A stretch of 64,000 bases of DNA from G965197675 sp965197675 (GTDB lineage Bacteria; Chloroflexota; Dehalococcoidia; Plut-88900). Under the pieces are notes generated by a model that saw only the letters and a list, made by a program, of their open reading frames with translations, was not told where the DNA came from and did not search any database. The stretch is from positions 1,364,001 through 1,428,000 of the forward strand of contig OZ240221.1 of the NCBI GenBank assembly GCA_965197675.1, read 5' to 3'. Shown in pieces: positions 62,100-64,000 of this stretch. Position 1 is the first letter of the stretch. The number at the start of each line of letters is the position of its first letter. The position numbers and the translations under genes are program-made.

Positions 62100-62927
62100 T
62101 CATTCTTGCGAATCGCCGGCGAGCAGCTCCTCTATGAATGGGGCGACTGAGTCGAAGGGTACAACTCCCCTAACCCTGTTCCCATTTATGAAGATAGTGG
62201 GTGTGCTGTTGACATCATTCGCCTCGCCTATAGCTCTATCCCGAGCGACTATCTGCTCGTATTTGCCAGACTCAAGACACTGGGAAAACTGTTCCGTGTT
62301 TATATCGAACTCGTTAGCTATCTCTTTCAACTTGGATATAGAAAAGCCGTTGTAGTCGTCTTCCACCTGCTCATCATAGAGCCGGTGATGGTATAGCCAG
62401 AATATCCCCTGCTCTCCAGCGCACTCGGAAGCTTGGGCAGCTAGGAGCGACCCCACTCCTAAAAAGGCAAAGTGAAGATAGATTAACTTCACCTTTCCCG
62501 TCGATACGTATGTTTCTTCCAGCAGGGGCACCGTACCACGGGCCCAGGTGCCGCAGTGAGGTCATTGGAAGTCGGAAAACTCTATAATGGTTACAGGCGC
62601 ATCAGGCGAACCTTCTATGTTCCATGTCCGGCCCAGACCAAGGTCATCATCGGGTGTGGAGGTTGGGACAACTTCGGGTGTTGGAGTTGAATCGTTACTG
62701 GGCGTAGGCGTATCAACGGGAGTAGACGTTGGTGTGTCTATAGGAGATGAGGTGGGCGTACCTGGCTCGGCATTTGAAGGCCCGTCACTGGAGGAACATG
62801 CTGCCACCAAAACAACGCTAGCCAAAGACAGGAATGCCATGCATCGGACAAATAAGGGTAATCTTAGGTATCGTCGAGTGGGCACTATACAGCTATCTTG
62901 TGTTGTGTCCTCAGACAACGAGTACAC
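62100..62927 (-). CDS. DsbA-like thioredoxin-fold selenoprotein, lipoprotein (UxxC)
   Basis: One 275-residue reading frame is interrupted only by TGA at 62562-62564. The halves join as TIIEFSDFQ-U-PHCGTWARG, and DsbA/TrxA-type oxidoreductases have Cys exactly there (FSDFQCPYCG), so the motif is U122-P-H-C125. After it come VSTGKVKLIYLHFAFLG and the cis-Pro segment NSTPTIFINGNRV. The N-terminus has a hydrophobic signal ending in the lipobox LVAAC (Cys44), then a Thr/Pro linker. It should sit outside the membrane and make or shuffle disulfides. The start is unclear: GTG at 62927 or a later codon such as ATG 62840. A hairpin at 62527-62552 fits a bSECIS. Confidence 0.9.
62527..62552 (-). promoter_or_regulatory. 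Putative bacterial SECIS hairpin, DsbA-like selenoprotein
   Basis: On the minus strand GGCACC pairs with GGTGCC around a 14-base loop. The loop starts UG, its G 17 bases after the UGA. That satisfies the bSECIS rule (G in the first two loop positions, 16-37 bases), although the loop is at the top of the allowed size. Confidence 0.6.
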
Positions 62928-63163
62928 AATCGCAACCGCTGACGTGCGCCCTTCAACGTCAAGGTCACCGGATGGACATTGGGCTGGAATCGTCTCGGCG
63001 TATGTCTTTTGGAGTGGCTAACGTTACGGCCAAATCTGGGAATCTTACCGCACAAATCGCACTGGGCCAATTCAGGCTCCTTTGACAGTAACTACCGTTT
63101 CTTGTAGAATCCGATTTACCAAGATAGCATAACCCTTCCACGCTGACAACTGCTCGAATAACC

Positions 63164-64000
63164 ATGTCTTCCCACAGGCTTTCACCTCATGCCACGGTTC
63201 CTGATGGCGTGCAGATCAGGTCGATGTTTACTACGGCCATCCAATGGCTGGAGCTAAACGTCGATGCCATCAACTCCCTCAACGTATTTCCCGTCCCAGA
63301 TGGAGATACAGGCACCAACATGCTTTTCACCATGAGCGCCGCCGTAGCAGAAGCCGAAAACTGTTCTGACAGCGGCATATCTTCGGTAGCGAAGGCTTTG
63401 GCATGGGGGGCTCTGATGGGCGCCCGGGGAAACAGTGGAGTGATTCTGTCCCAGATATTGCGCGGCTTCTCCGATGGTTTAGAAGATAAAGACGCCCTAG
63501 ATGGGAAGGGATTCGCCCTAGCACTAGAGCGGGCATCTACGGCAGCCTATAGAGCCGTAAGTAAACCCGTCGAAGGAACGATTCTCACAGTGGTAAGGGA
63601 GGCCTCGGAATCAGCTGTCGCCTCGGCCCAAGAAAGAGACGACATAGAGGCTGTGCTGGAGGCGACCGTAAAGGCTGCAAAGGCCTCGGTAGCCCGCACA
63701 CCGTCACTACTGCCTATTCTGAAGGAAGCCGGAGCAGTGGATGCGGGAGGACAGGGTTTCCTAACAATTTTGGAAGGACTCCAAAAATCCATACGAGGCG
63801 AATCTATCGAGTCGGCAGAACGGCTGGACCAGAGCGATGCTATTCAAAGGCTATCCAAGATACCTCCCTCCGATGGTGCGCAGGCGGGGCACCAGGCCTT
63901 TGGGTACTGCACTGAATTTCTCATCCATGGTCGAGAGCTAGATGCCGCGTCTATCAAAGCAAGGATAAGTGAGATTGGAGACTCCACTGTAGTGGTCGGC
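63164..64000 (+). CDS. fakA: DhaL-domain kinase, FakA/YloV-like, 3' end beyond window
   Basis: The first 279 codons are visible. The DhaL/Dak2 nucleotide-binding domain shows LNVFPVPDGDTGTNM near residue 45-60 (Asp cluster for two Mg ions), WGALMGARGNSGVILSQILRG and VDAGGQGF. FakA proteins are about 550 residues, with a middle and a DegV-like C-terminal domain; those lie past the right edge. It phosphorylates fatty acids bound to a FakB partner so that they enter phospholipid synthesis. The ATG at 63164 is chosen because the fold needs the residues that follow, but no strong ribosome site is visible. Confidence 0.9.
   Translation, partial: MSSHRLSPHATVPDGVQIRSMFTTAIQWLELNVDAINSLNVFPVPDGDTGTNMLFTMSAAVAEAENCSDSGISSVAKALAWGALMGARGNSGVILSQILRGFSDGLEDKDALDGKGFALALERASTAAYRAVSKPVEGTILTVVREASESAVASAQERDDIEAVLEATVKAAKASVARTPSLLPILKEAGAVDAGGQGFLTILEGLQKSIRGESIESAERLDQSDAIQRLSKIPPSDGAQAGHQAFGYCTEFLIHGRELDAASIKARISEIGDSTVVVG

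Noticed and set aside
62531..62564. Two separate genes on the minus strand in place of one selenoprotein
   Set aside because: The second half would lack the CxxC first residue and any ribosome site. The ten codons between stop and first Met (PHCGTWARGT) are conserved thioredoxin-fold sequence.
1..64000. tRNA or rRNA genes and CRISPR arrays
   Set aside because: I saw no cloverleaf-type sequence, no rRNA core motif and no spaced repeats. This is by eye and a tRNA scan would be decisive.

Overview
The window looks like a chromosomal stretch from an uncultured bacterium of the Chloroflexota, most like the SAR202/Dehalococcoidia side of the phylum. This is inference from gene content: several parallel amidohydrolase-2 genes, a luciferase-like flavin monooxygenase, DUF1989 proteins, lipoproteins with AAAC/AAC lipoboxes, and moderate GC. 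No rRNA or tRNA gene was seen, so taxonomy cannot be fixed from the window. Coding density is broken by about a dozen gaps of 0.3-1 kb filled with dispersed repeat families rather than genes.

Layout. 1-5.3 kb: a partial zinc alcohol dehydrogenase, a tandem pair of SnoaL-like proteins, a membrane protein, an orphan solute-binding lipoprotein with an 18-bp coding repeat, and a second MDR dehydrogenase. 5.8-13.6 kb: a complete phosphate regulon, with response regulator, histidine kinase, an array of 11-bp repeats that looks like a PHO box, pstS, a fused pstC-pstA, pstB, and a fusion of PhoU with a DUF47 (Pit-accessory) domain. 13.7-16.8 kb: two DUF1989 proteins, a nucleoside/guanine deaminase and an SDR. 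17-18.2 kb: an IS110-family element inserted in a dispersed repeat. 18.4-32.3 kb: a catabolic block with a flavin monooxygenase, four amidohydrolase-2 paralogs, a D-aminoacylase-like enzyme, a double ectoine-synthase-like cupin, an MFS transporter and an unrecognised 519-aa protein. 32.4-40.7 kb: dnaN, a flavin-binding protein, Fe-type superoxide dismutase, an IS110 remnant, a cupin divergent from a proline racemase-family gene, a frameshifted mscS, two small proteins and a GatC/GatA-like amidase pair. 40.8-50.5 kb: an ABC ATPase with a giant FtsX-type permease, radC, an NHL propeller protein, a second MFS transporter and an M20 peptidase. 51.3-53 kb: a two-gene UGSC selenoprotein locus. 53.7-62.1 kb: argJ-argB-argD-argG, then an acyl-CoA dehydrogenase and a MaoC hydratase, then argH and rpe, nearly all overlapping or closely spaced. 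62.1-62.9 kb: a DsbA-like lipoprotein on the other strand with an in-frame TGA. The end holds the start of a fakA-like DhaL kinase gene.

The most notable result is two genes that conventional gene calling would cut at an in-frame TGA and that are best read as selenoproteins. One is a UGSC-family protein (TGA at 52737-52739 followed by Gly-Ser-Cys). The other is a DsbA-like thioredoxin-fold lipoprotein (TGA at 62562-62564, at the first cysteine of the CxxC motif). Each has a downstream hairpin that fits the bacterial SECIS rule. Two independent cases in 11 kb argue that the host decodes UGA as selenocysteine, although no sel gene lies in the window. Other unusual items are the PhoU-DUF47 fusion, the PstC-PstA fusion, the 11-bp PHO-box array, the duplicated EctC-like cupin, and the IS110 element whose boundaries can be read because it split a repeat.
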